A stretch of DNA of 64,000 bases, from the NCBI RefSeq assembly GCF_008386695.1, contig NZ_VUOC01000002.1:1790481-1854480 (forward strand), written 5' to 3'. Position 1 is the stretch's first letter; every line of letters begins with the position of its first letter. Shown here one piece after another: positions 1-8,811 of this stretch. The notes under the pieces are model-generated. The model did no database searches and was not told the DNA's origin. It worked only from the letters and a program-made list of their open reading frames with translations. This DNA is from Chitinophaga agrisoli. GTDB lineage: Bacteria; Bacteroidota; Bacteroidia; Chitinophagales; Chitinophagaceae. Made by a program: the position numbers and the translations under genes.

Positions 1-501
1 TACGGTGGCGGCCACTGCTTCGATGGTGGTAGGCACGCTGTAAAAAGATGGCGTAGCGGGGCAAATGATGCCGCCGGCTTCTGTTACAGATACCATATTA
101 CGCAGATGCATAAGGTTATAGGGCGTTTCCCGCACCACGCAGATCAGTTTGCGGCGCTCCTTCAGCACCACATCTGCCGCACGGGTAATAAGATCATTGG
201 AAATACCGGTAGCAATACGGCCCAATGTGCCCATGGAACAGGGACAGATGATCATGGTATCGAACTGTCCGGAGCCGCTGGCAAAAGGCGCATGAAAATC
301 CTGCTGGGTATAAAAGCGGAAAGGCAGCTGCTCATAGCTGGTATCTACCAGCTCTGTCTGCCATACGGTCTTTGCATTCTCCGTCATCACTACGGCTACG
401 GTGTCTATCTGGCCGGCGGCCGCCTGTAGCTTGCCAAGTAGCTGCCGGGCGTAGATGGAACCGCTGGCCCCTGTAACAGCTACAACTATACGATGCTTCA
501 T
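1..501 (-). CDS. ubiX: Flavin prenyltransferase UbiX (3' end outside window)
   Basis: Makes prenylated FMN, the cofactor of UbiD-type decarboxylases, from FMN and dimethylallyl phosphate. The reading frame is open from the ATG at 501 to base 1, giving 167 residues of a family usually about 190 long, so only the C-terminal end is missing. The N-terminus reads MKHRIVVAVTGASGS, the classic flavoprotein phosphate-binding start, and later segments IICPCSMGTLGRIATGISN and RETPYNLMHLRNM are the UbiX signatures for FMN and prenyl-phosphate binding. It is divergent from the peroxidase gene at 545, with only 43 bases between the starts. No ubiD is visible in the window. The identification is firm; only the physiological partner is unknown. 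Confidence 0.93.
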   Translation of the reverse strand, partial: MKHRIVVAVTGASGSIYARQLLGKLQAAAGQIDTVAVVMTENAKTVWQTELVDTSYEQLPFRFYTQQDFHAPFASGSGQFDTMIICPCSMGTLGRIATGISNDLITRAADVVLKERRKLICVVRETPYNLMHLRNMVSVTEAGGIICPATPSFYSVPTTIEAVAATV

Positions 502-544
502 TAATTTTGTATATATAATGCAAACTTAGGAAATTTGGGGTATT

Positions 545-1129
545 ATGACAGGCAAACAATCTTTACGCAAGCGGTTCTATCCTCTCCTTATGAAGCTGAC
601 CCGCCTTTTGGGGGCCAACAGTAAGGTCCTGCAAAACAAACAGCACAAAACGCCGCGGGTAGCTTTTGCCTCCCTCTCACTGGTGAGCAACCAGGGTGAT
701 ATAGTGCCTATGAGCCGGTTTAGCGGCCGCAAGCTGCTGTTGGTGAATACCGCCTCCGACTGCGGGTATACGGCCCAGTTTGAGGCCTTGCAGCAGTTAC
801 AGGACCAGTTCCCTGAGCTGGTGGTGATCGGTTTCCCGGCCAACGACTTCAAGGAACAGGAAAAGGGGTCGGATGCGGATATTGCGCAATTCTGCAAAGT
901 GAATTTCGGGGTAACGTTTATGCTGGCGGCCAAAAGCAGCGTAGTGAAGGGCGCGCAGCAGAACCATATTTTCCAGTGGCTGTCGGATGAGCAAAGCAAT
1001 GGCTGGAACAACCAACAACCGGAATGGAATTTCAGCAAATACCTGGTGAATGAAGCGGGGGTGCTGGCGTATTATTTTGGCCCTTCTGTTTCGCCCATGA
1101 GCAAGGATGTGTTGAAGGCAGTGAAATGA
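545..1129 (+). CDS. Glutathione peroxidase family protein (thiol peroxidase type)
   Basis: Predicted to reduce peroxides with a cysteine thiol, probably recycled by thioredoxin. The catalytic loop is NTASDCGYT with Cys73 in place of selenocysteine, and the Trp-Asn pair of the active site is seen in WNFSKYLV (W161, N162). The usual FPCNQ motif reads FPAND (99-101), so both the loop cysteine used by many relatives for resolution and the tetrad glutamine are replaced; Cys117 is the only other obvious candidate resolving residue. The protein is 194 residues, about 35 longer at the N-terminus than compact family members, and shows no clean signal peptide. Met16 is an alternative start. Family assignment is strong; the electron donor is inference. 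Confidence 0.88.
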   Translation: MTGKQSLRKRFYPLLMKLTRLLGANSKVLQNKQHKTPRVAFASLSLVSNQGDIVPMSRFSGRKLLLVNTASDCGYTAQFEALQQLQDQFPELVVIGFPANDFKEQEKGSDADIAQFCKVNFGVTFMLAAKSSVVKGAQQNHIFQWLSDEQSNGWNNQQPEWNFSKYLVNEAGVLAYYFGPSVSPMSKDVLKAVK

Positions 1130-1273
1130 TGGGCGGATAGCACAAAAAACGCGCTGCACCATTACAGTACAACGCGCCAATTTCTTTCTAAATAGGAATA
1201 AAATAGCTTACGCAAATATAGTTTTCGCGTAAAATCCAGTCAGCACGTTCAATCTGTCATCACAGTCAGCCTA

Positions 1274-1603
1274 TCAGCTAGCCATCTTAACGATCTCGTC
1301 CATTGAGATGCCGTTATGGCTTTCATCGTATACACATTTTCCATCACGGATCAGCAGCACCTGCGGCGATTCATGCTCTACGGCAAAGGTATCTGCGATA
1401 CGGTTAGAGATGTTACGGTAACTGATAAGATCTAAATAGTAGAAGGGCAGGTCCTTGGGGGCGGCTTGGCGCTCCAGGCGGGACTTTACCATTGAGCTGA
1501 TCGCACAGCGGGTGCTGTGCTTAAAAATTACCACCGGCTGCTGGGCCGAGGTCGCTTTAATGTCATCCAGCTGTGATTCTTCTTTCAGCGGTATCCAATT
1601 CAT
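1274..1603 (-). CDS. ytxJ: Bacillithiol-system redox protein YtxJ
   Basis: A 109-residue monothiol thioredoxin-fold protein of the YtxJ family, associated with bacillithiol metabolism in Bacilli and Bacteroidota and likely acting on mixed disulfides in the cytosol. The start MNWIPL at 1603 is chosen because it gives the usual family length and because a longer frame would read through the lipoprotein gene in another phase. The single active-site cysteine sits in FKHSTRCAISSM, followed by the family's DLISYRNISN and ESPQVLLI segments; the second half carries the cis-Pro-like SPQ. Its ATG shares one base with the stop of the upstream lipoprotein gene (TAATG), so translation is probably coupled. 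Confidence 0.9.
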   Translation of the reverse strand: MNWIPLKEESQLDDIKATSAQQPVVIFKHSTRCAISSMVKSRLERQAAPKDLPFYYLDLISYRNISNRIADTFAVEHESPQVLLIRDGKCVYDESHNGISMDEIVKMAS

Positions 1604-1749
1604 TAACAATCCTTGCTTTTTTCTGTAGGAGCCGATTTCGAGATCTTCATCGGACATCCTAATTTCGAGTGCGTAGCACAAGAGGTAAATAAAACAGCAA
1701 AGATACAAAGAAGGCCGGCAACGCCCAACAGTTTAGTGTGAGATCTCAT
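1603..1749 (-). CDS. Small lipoprotein, 48 residues
   Basis: A short gene directly upstream of ytxJ. The ATG at 1749 opens a frame whose product begins MRSHTKLLGVAGLLC, followed by a hydrophobic core and the lipobox LFTSC, so lipidation at Cys24 and export to the periplasmic face of a membrane are expected. The mature peptide is only about 25 residues, with two more cysteines (Cys32 in KLGCPM and Cys48, the last residue) and several lysines. The stop TAA overlaps the ytxJ ATG by one base. No function is recognised. Tiny lipoproteins of this kind are common in Bacteroidota and often escape annotation. The two mature cysteines next to a redox gene suggest, but do not show, a thiol role. Confidence 0.72.
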   Translation of the reverse strand: MRSHTKLLGVAGLLCIFAVLFTSCATHSKLGCPMKISKSAPTEKSKDC

Positions 1750-1952
1750 TATCTGAAATTTAGTTAATAAACGAAAATTCATAGGGAATGTATATAAACG
1801 CTTTTTTAATCGTGCTTTGTAACGTTACTTTGCAAATATATTAATTATATTAAAAAAAACAACAAGATGTGTGAGCAATGGATTTATATAGGGATTGTCA
1901 GCAAACGAACCAAATAAACCATGCTTTCTAACTCCTACTGACTATTAACACT

Positions 1953-3308
1953 ATGAAAGTTCATTTTATTGCAATCGGCGGCAGTGTTATGCATCAATTG
2001 GCGATTGCATTGCACCATAAAGGCTACCAGGTAACCGGAAGCGATGATGAAATTTTTGAACCTGCCCTAGGTAACCTCGCAAAGGTAGGGATTTTACCTG
2101 GTTCTATGGGCTGGGATGCCACCCGTATTACGCCAGATCTGGACGCAGTGATCCTGGGTATGCATGCCCGTGGCGATAACCCGGAACTGCAGCGGGCGCA
2201 GGAGCTGGGCCTGAAGATCTACTCCTTCCCGGAATATATTTACCAGGAAAGCCTGGAGAAGACCCGTGTAGTAGTAGGGGGCAGCCATGGCAAAACCACC
2301 ATTACCGCCATGATCATGCATGTGCTGAAAACCCGCCAGCTGGATTTTGACTACCTGGTAGGCGCCCGTCTGGAAGGATTTGCCCAGTCTGTAAATATCA
2401 CCAATGCGCCCCTGATCGTTTGTGAAGGGGATGAATACCCGGCCTCCGTAATAGAAAAACGGCCAAAATTTCATTTCCTGCACCCGCATATCGCCGTGAT
2501 CAGCGGTATTGCCTGGGACCATATCAACGTATTTCCCACTTTTGACATATATCTGGAGCAGTTTGCCATCTTTATCCGGCAAATGGCGCCGGGGCAAACG
2601 CTGATCTATAACAGCTCCGACGAAACGCTGAATAGCCTGGTGAACAAGGAAGGCCGTCATCTGAAGCTGATGCCCTATACCCTGCCCATCCACATGATCC
2701 GCAACGGCATTACCCGTGTGTTCTTTGACGAAGGATATGCCGATCTGCAGGTATTTGGGGAGCATAACCTGCTGAACATGCACGCCGCCAGGCTGGTATG
2801 CAACCAGCTGGGCATAGGCGATGAGGACTTCCTGTCTGCCATAGCTACTTTCACCGGCGCCGCCAAAAGGCTGGAGCTGGTGGGCCGTAATGAGCGTTGC
2901 GCTATTTACCGCGATTTTGCCCATGCCCCGTCCAAAGTAAGGGCCACCATCCATGCATTACAGCAGCAGTACCCGGAGCGGAAACTGATTGCTGTACTGG
3001 AGCTGCATACCTATAGCAGCCTCAATGCAGGATTTATGTCGCAGTATGAAGGCGCTATGGACGCCGCCAATACAGGCGTGGTATTTTACAGCCGTCACGC
3101 GCTGGAAATAAAGCGGATGCCCGATCTGCGGCCGGAACAGGTAGCGGAAGGCTTTGGCCGCCTGGACCTGCATGTGTTTAACCAGCGCGAACAGCTCGAA
3201 GCTTTTCTTGATGCCCAGGACTACAGCAATACCAACTTATTGATGATGAGCTCTGGCGACTATGACGGAATGGATGTAAATTCGCTGAAAAAATATTTAA
3301 ACCTATAA
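1953..3308 (+). CDS. mpl: UDP-MurNAc:tripeptide ligase Mpl (murein recycling)
   Basis: Joins recycled L-Ala-gamma-D-Glu-meso-DAP tripeptide to UDP-N-acetylmuramate in the cytosol, returning murein peptide to cell-wall synthesis. It is a Mur-ligase family protein of 451 residues, the normal length. Visible marks are the N-terminal Rossmann start MKVHFIAIGGSVMHQLA, the P-loop GGSHGKTT at 109-116, the central ICEGDEYPAS-type segment (here VCEGDEYPAS) and the C-terminal RDFAHAPSKV region where MurC would have DYAHHP. The last pattern favours Mpl over MurC. It stands alone with 45 bases before the exonuclease gene and could be co-transcribed with it. The dipeptide epimerase at 57.5-58.5 kb works in the same recycling route. 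Confidence 0.93.
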   Translation: MKVHFIAIGGSVMHQLAIALHHKGYQVTGSDDEIFEPALGNLAKVGILPGSMGWDATRITPDLDAVILGMHARGDNPELQRAQELGLKIYSFPEYIYQESLEKTRVVVGGSHGKTTITAMIMHVLKTRQLDFDYLVGARLEGFAQSVNITNAPLIVCEGDEYPASVIEKRPKFHFLHPHIAVISGIAWDHINVFPTFDIYLEQFAIFIRQMAPGQTLIYNSSDETLNSLVNKEGRHLKLMPYTLPIHMIRNGITRVFFDEGYADLQVFGEHNLLNMHAARLVCNQLGIGDEDFLSAIATFTGAAKRLELVGRNERCAIYRDFAHAPSKVRATIHALQQQYPERKLIAVLELHTYSSLNAGFMSQYEGAMDAANTGVVFYSRHALEIKRMPDLRPEQVAEGFGRLDLHVFNQREQLEAFLDAQDYSNTNLLMMSSGDYDGMDVNSLKKYLNL

Positions 3309-3353
3309 GCAGTAGCACCCACTGCGGCTTATCTATACTATCAAAATATACAA

Positions 3354-4127
3354 ATGCCCACTTTACAACTCAAAAGGCCCCTGGCCGTTATTGATCTGGA
3401 AACTACCGGCACTAACGTGGCCACCGATCGTATCATTGAAATAGCCATTGTGAAGGTATTCCCGGACAAAACCACCCAGCATAAGGTGAAACGCGTGAAC
3501 CCGGAAATGCCCATCCCTGCTGCTACTACGGCCATACATGGTATTAAAGACGAGGATGTAAAGGATTGTCAGACGTTTAAACAGATGGCCAATGAGCTGC
3601 GCCAGTTCCTGGAAAACTGCGACATTGCGGGTTATAACTCCAACCGTTTTGATATCCCCATGCTGGTAGAGGAATTCCTGCGTTCCGGCCTGGAGTTTGA
3701 AGTATCCCACCGCAGATTTATTGACGTACAGAAGATCTTCCACTTGATGGAAAAGCGCACCCTGAGCGCCGCCTACAAATTCTACTGCGATAAGCAGCTG
3801 GAAAATGCCCATAGCGCGGAGGCCGATGCCTTAGCCACTTTTGAGATCCTGGAAGCCCAGCTGAACCGTTACGAGACACTGCAGTCCGATGTAGACGGCC
3901 TGGCCGACTTTACCAAGGAGGATGAATACATTGATTTTGCCCGCCGTATGGTGATGCAGAACGGCCTGGAAGTCTTCAACTTCGGCAAATACAAAGGCCG
4001 CGCAGTGCGGGACGTGCTGAAAGTGGAACCCCAATACTATGACTGGATGATGAAGGCAGATTTTCCGCTAAATACCAAGCAGAAACTGACAGAAATTTAT
4101 CATAGTATGATGTTAAAAAAAATGTAA
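3354..4127 (+). CDS. DEDDh 3'-5' exonuclease, DNA polymerase III epsilon-like
   Basis: A 3'-5' exonuclease of the DnaQ superfamily, acting on DNA (proofreading or repair) or possibly RNA. All five catalytic residues are present: D14 and E16 in VIDLETTG, D100 in NRFDIP, and H153 and D158 in HSAEADAL, so it is a DEDDh enzyme with intact chemistry. The exonuclease domain fills about residues 10-172. A C-terminal piece of about 60 residues containing FNFGKYKGRAVRDVL is typical of Bacteroidota members, in which it follows the exonuclease domain as a putative PolC-like appendage. The length of 257 matches those relatives. Whether it is the replicative epsilon subunit or a stand-alone repair enzyme cannot be told here. 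Confidence 0.88.
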   Translation: MPTLQLKRPLAVIDLETTGTNVATDRIIEIAIVKVFPDKTTQHKVKRVNPEMPIPAATTAIHGIKDEDVKDCQTFKQMANELRQFLENCDIAGYNSNRFDIPMLVEEFLRSGLEFEVSHRRFIDVQKIFHLMEKRTLSAAYKFYCDKQLENAHSAEADALATFEILEAQLNRYETLQSDVDGLADFTKEDEYIDFARRMVMQNGLEVFNFGKYKGRAVRDVLKVEPQYYDWMMKADFPLNTKQKLTEIYHSMMLKKM

Positions 4128-4197
4128 TATTTTTCAGGAAGGCCCTATCTTGCGCCCTGATTACACTATTTTCGCAGTCCAAAACGATGTTCGCTGA

Positions 4198-4941
4198 TTG
4201 GAAAAGCTTGTCATAATACCTACGTACAATGAAAAGGATAATATCCAAAAGATCATTGACGCTGTATTTTCCTTGCAGCAGGGTTTTCATGTACTTATCA
4301 TAGACGATGGCTCGCCGGACGGTACCGGCAATATAGTAAAGTCATTGCAGCAGCAACATGCCGGTGAGCTGTTCCTGGAAGAAAGGAGCGGCAAACAGGG
4401 CCTGGGAACTGCCTATATCCATGGCTTTAAATGGGCCATTGCCAGGGGCTACGAATACATTTTTGAAATGGACGCCGATTTCTCCCACAATCCCAAGGAC
4501 CTGATACGCCTGTATGAGGCCTGTGCAGTGGGCGGGGCGGATGTTTCCGTAGGCTCCCGTTATACAAAAGGCGGCAATACGGAAAACTGGCCCTGGGACC
4601 GCGCCGTGCTTTCCTATGGCGCATCCGTATACGTGCGTTTTGTAACCTGGATCCCCGTAAAGGACGCCACCGCGGGCTTTGTATGTTACCGGCGCTCCGT
4701 GCTGGAAGCCATTAAGCTCGATGCTATCCAGTTTGTGGGATATGCGTTCCAGATAGAGATGAAATTCACCGCCTGGAAACTGGGCTTCAAGATAAAGGAA
4801 GTGCCTATCACCTTCCGCGACCGTAAGGAAGGCTATTCCAAGATGAGTAAAGGTATTGTGAAAGAAGGCATCCTTGGCGTGCTGAAGATACAGGCGCAAA
4901 GCCTTACCCGCCGCTACGAAAGAAGGATCAGCCGTCAGTAA
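4198..4941 (+). CDS. Polyprenol-phosphate mannosyltransferase (GT2, Dpm1-like)
   Basis: Transfers a hexose, probably mannose from GDP-mannose, to undecaprenyl or another polyprenyl phosphate on the cytosolic face of the inner membrane, supplying lipid-linked sugar for envelope glycosylation. The GT2 landmarks are VIIPTYNEKDN at the N-terminus, IIDDGSPDGTG, and EMDADFSHNP containing the DXD metal and nucleotide site; the C-terminal part has the RDRKEGYSKMS segment seen in Dpm1-type enzymes. There is no C-terminal membrane domain, as in soluble Dpm1. The only start that retains the whole first strand is TTG at 4198-4200. The gene precedes the EamA transporter by 20 bases and probably shares its transcript. 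Confidence 0.88.
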   Translation: MEKLVIIPTYNEKDNIQKIIDAVFSLQQGFHVLIIDDGSPDGTGNIVKSLQQQHAGELFLEERSGKQGLGTAYIHGFKWAIARGYEYIFEMDADFSHNPKDLIRLYEACAVGGADVSVGSRYTKGGNTENWPWDRAVLSYGASVYVRFVTWIPVKDATAGFVCYRRSVLEAIKLDAIQFVGYAFQIEMKFTAWKLGFKIKEVPITFRDRKEGYSKMSKGIVKEGILGVLKIQAQSLTRRYERRISRQ

Positions 4942-4961
4942 TTGATGACGCATCACCCTCC

Positions 4962-5849
4962 ATGAAAAAAGCATTCTTCCAGTTGCATTTGTCCGTTTTC
5001 CTGGCCGGTTTTACCGGTATCCTGGGAAAACTTATCACCCTTAATGAAGGACTGCTTACCTGGTATCGCCTGCTGATCTCCGCTATTAGTTTATACATCC
5101 TGTTCCGCTGGCGGGGCCTTTTGAAAAAAGTACCCTTCCGCGATGTGCTGATCATTGGCTCCAATGGCCTGATCATTGGCCTGCACTGGATCTTTTTCTA
5201 TGGCAGTATTAAATACGCCAATGTATCCATTGGGGTGGTATGTTTTTCACTTACCAGCCTGTTTACCGCCATCTTTGATCCGCTGATCAACCGCCGCCGG
5301 TTCGATACGGTGGAGATGCTTTTAAGCCTGCTTACCCTGGCTGGTATCCTCCTGATCTTCCATTTTGATACGCAATACCGTACCGGCATTATACTGGGCA
5401 TTATTTCCGCCATGTTTGCCGCCCTGTTCACCGTATTCAATAAACGGCTTATCCGCAGGTTTGATACCTATACCATGGGGTTCTATGAGCTGCTGATGGG
5501 TACTTTGTGCGTTTCGATCATACTGCCTTTTTACCTGCATGCTTTCCCGGTGGCTACTATTGTACCCTCCTTCACGGACCTCACTTACCTGCTGATACTG
5601 TCCTGGGCCTGTACCCTCTGGCTCTATGCCCTGAGCCTGAACGCGTTAAAGAAGATCTCCGCCTTTACGGTCAACCTCTGCTTTAACCTGGAGCCGGTAT
5701 ACAGCATCCTGCTGGCCTTTGTGCTATTCCATGAGAACAAATACCTGGGCCCCGCTTTCTATGTTGGGCTGTTTTGTATCATGTTATCCGTGGCCCTGCA
5801 GATGTGGCGGGTAGCCCGCAAACCGCATACTGCAGATACGGCGCACTAG
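4962..5849 (+). CDS. EamA/DMT-family transporter
   Basis: An inner-membrane carrier of the drug/metabolite transporter superfamily; substrate unknown. The 295 residues form about ten hydrophobic helices arranged as two EamA repeats (roughly 8-135 and 150-282), the normal architecture and length. The first repeat contains the GLHWIFFYGSIKYA segment and the second the NLEPVYSILLAFVLFHE segment, both standard for this family near helix 4 and helix 9. The C-terminal tail is short and basic. It lies 20 bases behind the mannosyltransferase on the same strand. A link between the two is possible, but EamA genes occur beside many unrelated genes, so no substrate is proposed. Confidence 0.87.
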   Translation: MKKAFFQLHLSVFLAGFTGILGKLITLNEGLLTWYRLLISAISLYILFRWRGLLKKVPFRDVLIIGSNGLIIGLHWIFFYGSIKYANVSIGVVCFSLTSLFTAIFDPLINRRRFDTVEMLLSLLTLAGILLIFHFDTQYRTGIILGIISAMFAALFTVFNKRLIRRFDTYTMGFYELLMGTLCVSIILPFYLHAFPVATIVPSFTDLTYLLILSWACTLWLYALSLNALKKISAFTVNLCFNLEPVYSILLAFVLFHENKYLGPAFYVGLFCIMLSVALQMWRVARKPHTADTAH

Positions 5850-5909
5850 CGGCATACGCTCATCAATCTGTGCCCCGCTCCCTGTAAACTTTTTACTATT
5901 TTAGACAGT

Positions 5910-8663
5910 ATGAGAACAACCATTATCTATGTAGCACTCTGCTGCCTTTCCCTTGCTGCCTATGCACAAAAAAAGCCGCTGGACCACAGCGTGTACGATA
6001 GCTGGGAGAGTATTGGCGCAAAAGCCATCAGCAATAACGGGCAATGGGTCGCCTATACCATTACCCCACAGGAAGGCGACAGCCGCCTGGTGATCTATGA
6101 CAACAAAAAACACCGCAGCCTCGAAATACCCAGGGGCAACCGGCCCGTGATCACGGAAGACAGCCGCTTTGTGGTATTTGCCATTACCCCTTATTTCAGC
6201 GAAACCCGGCAGGCCAGGATCAAAAAGAAAAAGTCTGCAGAAATGCCCAAAGACTCCATGGGCATTGTAAACCTGGAACAATGGCAATCCTGGAAAACGC
6301 CGATGGTAAAATCCTTCAAAACGCCGGAAAAAGGCAGCGGCATATTAGCCTACCTGCTGGAACGACCACAGTCTGACAAGGATAGCACCGGCGGTACGCC
6401 ACTGGTGATACGCCAGCTGGCCAGCGGCCGGGAAGATACCCTGCAGCATGTACAGGAATACGTTTTCAGCAAACCGGGTAATAAGCTGCTGGTGGAAACC
6501 AGCGTAGCCAAAAAAGATCCGCTTTCAAGGGCCGGCGTACTCCTGTGGGATGTGACCGCGCAGCATGCGGATACCATCAGCCGTGGCGATGGCGAGCGTA
6601 CACTCTTCAGCTTTGATGAAAAAGGCCAGCAGTTAGCCTGGATAAGCACCCCGGACAGCGCCAAAGCCTTACAGCGGATCTTCCGTCTATACTATTATAC
6701 ACCCGGGCAGGATAGTGGCATTATAGCCGCCACCCGCGGTACCGGCGGCATTCCGGATAAATGGGGCATAGCGGATAGCAGCAAGATCTATTTCAGCAAT
6801 AATGGGCAACGCCTGTTCTTTGGCACGGCGCCCATCCGGCCGCCAAAAGACACCACTATTGTAGATTTTGAAGTAGCCAAAGTAGACATCTGGAATTACC
6901 AGGATGATTTTCTGCAACCCATGCAGCTAAAGAACATGAACCGGGAGCTTAAACGCAGCTACCTGGCCGTGTACCTGCCGGCTACTAAAAAAGTGCTGCA
7001 GCTGGGTGATAAAGACCTGGAAACTATCACCACCGCAGATGAAAACGATAGCGATTATGCCCTGGGCGCCACCAATAAAGGCGAGCGTATTGCCATGCAA
7101 TGGACCGGCCGTACCCTGAACACCGCCTGGCTGGTGAATGTGACAGATGGTACCCGCAAGATGATAAAGGAAAAGCTGGACGGGCAGTTTTACATCTCCC
7201 CCAAAGGGCGTTACCTGTATTGGTATGATATGAAAGGCCGGCACTGGTTCAGCTATGAAACCGCCACCGGCGCAATACATAATATGACGGCTAACATTCC
7301 TGCCGCCATGTTTGATGAGGAAGACGACCATCCGGACGACCCGGAGGCCTATGGCAAAGCCGGCTGGCTGGAAGATGATAAATACCTGTATGTATATGAC
7401 CGTTTCGACATCTGGCAGGTGGACCCCAGCGGTAAAGAAGCGCCGGTAAACATCACCCATGGACAGGGCAGGCGGGATAAGACCCGTTTCCGCGATGTAC
7501 AGCTGGATGAGGACGAACATTTCTTTAAGAAAGACCAGCCCCTGTTGCTAAGCGCCTATAATGAAACCAGCAAGTACAACGGGTTCTATCAGCTTAACCC
7601 AAAATCCCACGCCCTGCAGCAGCTGGCCATGGGCCCGTATGCCTACCAGCTGCCACGGAAAGCCAAACAGGCGGATACTTACATCTTCAACAAAAGCAGC
7701 TATGTGTTATCGCCGGATGTATATGTGGGCACACTGACAGGCAAAACGCCTTCTTTTGATAAGGCGGTGCAGATCAGCCATATTAACCCGCAACAGCAGC
7801 AATATAACTGGGGTACGGCCTCCCTGTTTAAATGGACCGCCTATAATGGTAAACCCGCGGAAGGTATCCTGTATAAACCGGAAGACTTTGACAGCACCAA
7901 ACATTACCCGGTGCTGATTTATTTCTATGAGAAGCTAACGGATGGCATGTATAACTATCAGCCCCCCGCCCCTACCCCTTCGCGGCTGAACATCCCGTTC
8001 TTTGTGAGCCGGGGCTACCTGGTGTTTGCGCCGGATATCAGCTACGAGGCCGGTCATCCCGGTAAAAGCGCCTATGACTATATTGTGAGCGGCGCCCGTG
8101 CCCTGGCGCAGCATAACTGGGTAGACAGTACCAATATAGGCCTGCAGGGCCAGAGCTGGGGCGGTTACCAGGTGGCGTATGTGATCACGCAAACAAACTT
8201 ATTCAAGGCCGCATGGGCCGGCGCACCGGTAGCCAATATGACCAGCGCCTATGGCGGTATACGCTGGGAAAGCGGTATGAACCGCCAGTTCCAGTATGAG
8301 CATACGCAAAGCCGCATAGGGGCCACGCTGTGGGAGAAACCGGAGCTATATATCGAGAACTCCCCGCTGTTCCACCTGCCCAAAGTAACTACGCCGGTGG
8401 CCATTATGAGCAATGACGCGGATGGCGCCGTGCCCTGGTACCAGGGTATTGAGCTGTTCACCGGTCTGCGCCGCCTGGGCAAACCGGTATGGCTGCTGAA
8501 TTACAATAATGAAGCGCATAACCTGGTGCTGCGCCAGAACCGCAAGGATATATCCCGCCGGGAGCAGCAGTTCTTTGACCATTTCCTGAAAGGCGCCCCT
8601 GCCCCGCAATGGCTGCAAACAGGGGTACCTGCTACGGAAAAAGGCGTAAACTGGGGTTGGTAG
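5910..8663 (+). CDS. Secreted S9 family peptidase (prolyl oligopeptidase superfamily)
   Basis: A serine peptidase predicted to act in the periplasm or outside the cell on short peptides. A signal peptide is evident (hydrophobic stretch, then AYAQKK). A long beta-propeller-like region fills roughly residues 30-620 and the alpha/beta hydrolase domain the last 290. The triad can be placed: Ser749 in GQSWGGYQ, Asp838 in NDADGAVPW and His870 in NNEAHNL. The 917-residue length is large but normal for Bacteroidota S9 proteins of the WD40-like propeller type. It is monocistronic, ending just before a strong inverted repeat at 8678-8748. Exact peptide specificity cannot be read from the sequence. Confidence 0.9.
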   Translation: MRTTIIYVALCCLSLAAYAQKKPLDHSVYDSWESIGAKAISNNGQWVAYTITPQEGDSRLVIYDNKKHRSLEIPRGNRPVITEDSRFVVFAITPYFSETRQARIKKKKSAEMPKDSMGIVNLEQWQSWKTPMVKSFKTPEKGSGILAYLLERPQSDKDSTGGTPLVIRQLASGREDTLQHVQEYVFSKPGNKLLVETSVAKKDPLSRAGVLLWDVTAQHADTISRGDGERTLFSFDEKGQQLAWISTPDSAKALQRIFRLYYYTPGQDSGIIAATRGTGGIPDKWGIADSSKIYFSNNGQRLFFGTAPIRPPKDTTIVDFEVAKVDIWNYQDDFLQPMQLKNMNRELKRSYLAVYLPATKKVLQLGDKDLETITTADENDSDYALGATNKGERIAMQWTGRTLNTAWLVNVTDGTRKMIKEKLDGQFYISPKGRYLYWYDMKGRHWFSYETATGAIHNMTANIPAAMFDEEDDHPDDPEAYGKAGWLEDDKYLYVYDRFDIWQVDPSGKEAPVNITHGQGRRDKTRFRDVQLDEDEHFFKKDQPLLLSAYNETSKYNGFYQLNPKSHALQQLAMGPYAYQLPRKAKQADTYIFNKSSYVLSPDVYVGTLTGKTPSFDKAVQISHINPQQQQYNWGTASLFKWTAYNGKPAEGILYKPEDFDSTKHYPVLIYFYEKLTDGMYNYQPPAPTPSRLNIPFFVSRGYLVFAPDISYEAGHPGKSAYDYIVSGARALAQHNWVDSTNIGLQGQSWGGYQVAYVITQTNLFKAAWAGAPVANMTSAYGGIRWESGMNRQFQYEHTQSRIGATLWEKPELYIENSPLFHLPKVTTPVAIMSNDADGAVPWYQGIELFTGLRRLGKPVWLLNYNNEAHNLVLRQNRKDISRREQQFFDHFLKGAPAPQWLQTGVPATEKGVNWGW

Positions 8664-8677
8664 GCGCCGTGGTTGCG

Positions 8678-8748
8678 CATTAACCGGTAGTAATAGTACC
8701 TAATAATCATATGATTATAAAAACCCATACTATTATTACCGGTTAATG
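8678..8748. repeat. Long inverted repeat with nested 16-base palindrome
   Basis: Arms at 8678-8698 and 8728-8748 match at 20 of 21 positions, the single difference being a G-U-compatible one. Inside the loop lies a perfect 16-base palindrome at 8703-8718 centred on CATATG. There is no T-run on the plus strand, so it is not a textbook intrinsic terminator for the peptidase gene, although it could end transcripts or protect the 3' end. It lies 63 bases before the AraC-type gene, so either the palindrome or the arms could be an operator. Confidence 0.6.
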
Positions 8749-8811
8749 ACCAAATACTGACAACCTATTAGGAAATATTTAACTATATTTACATAGCCAA
8801 CTAATTTTCCT

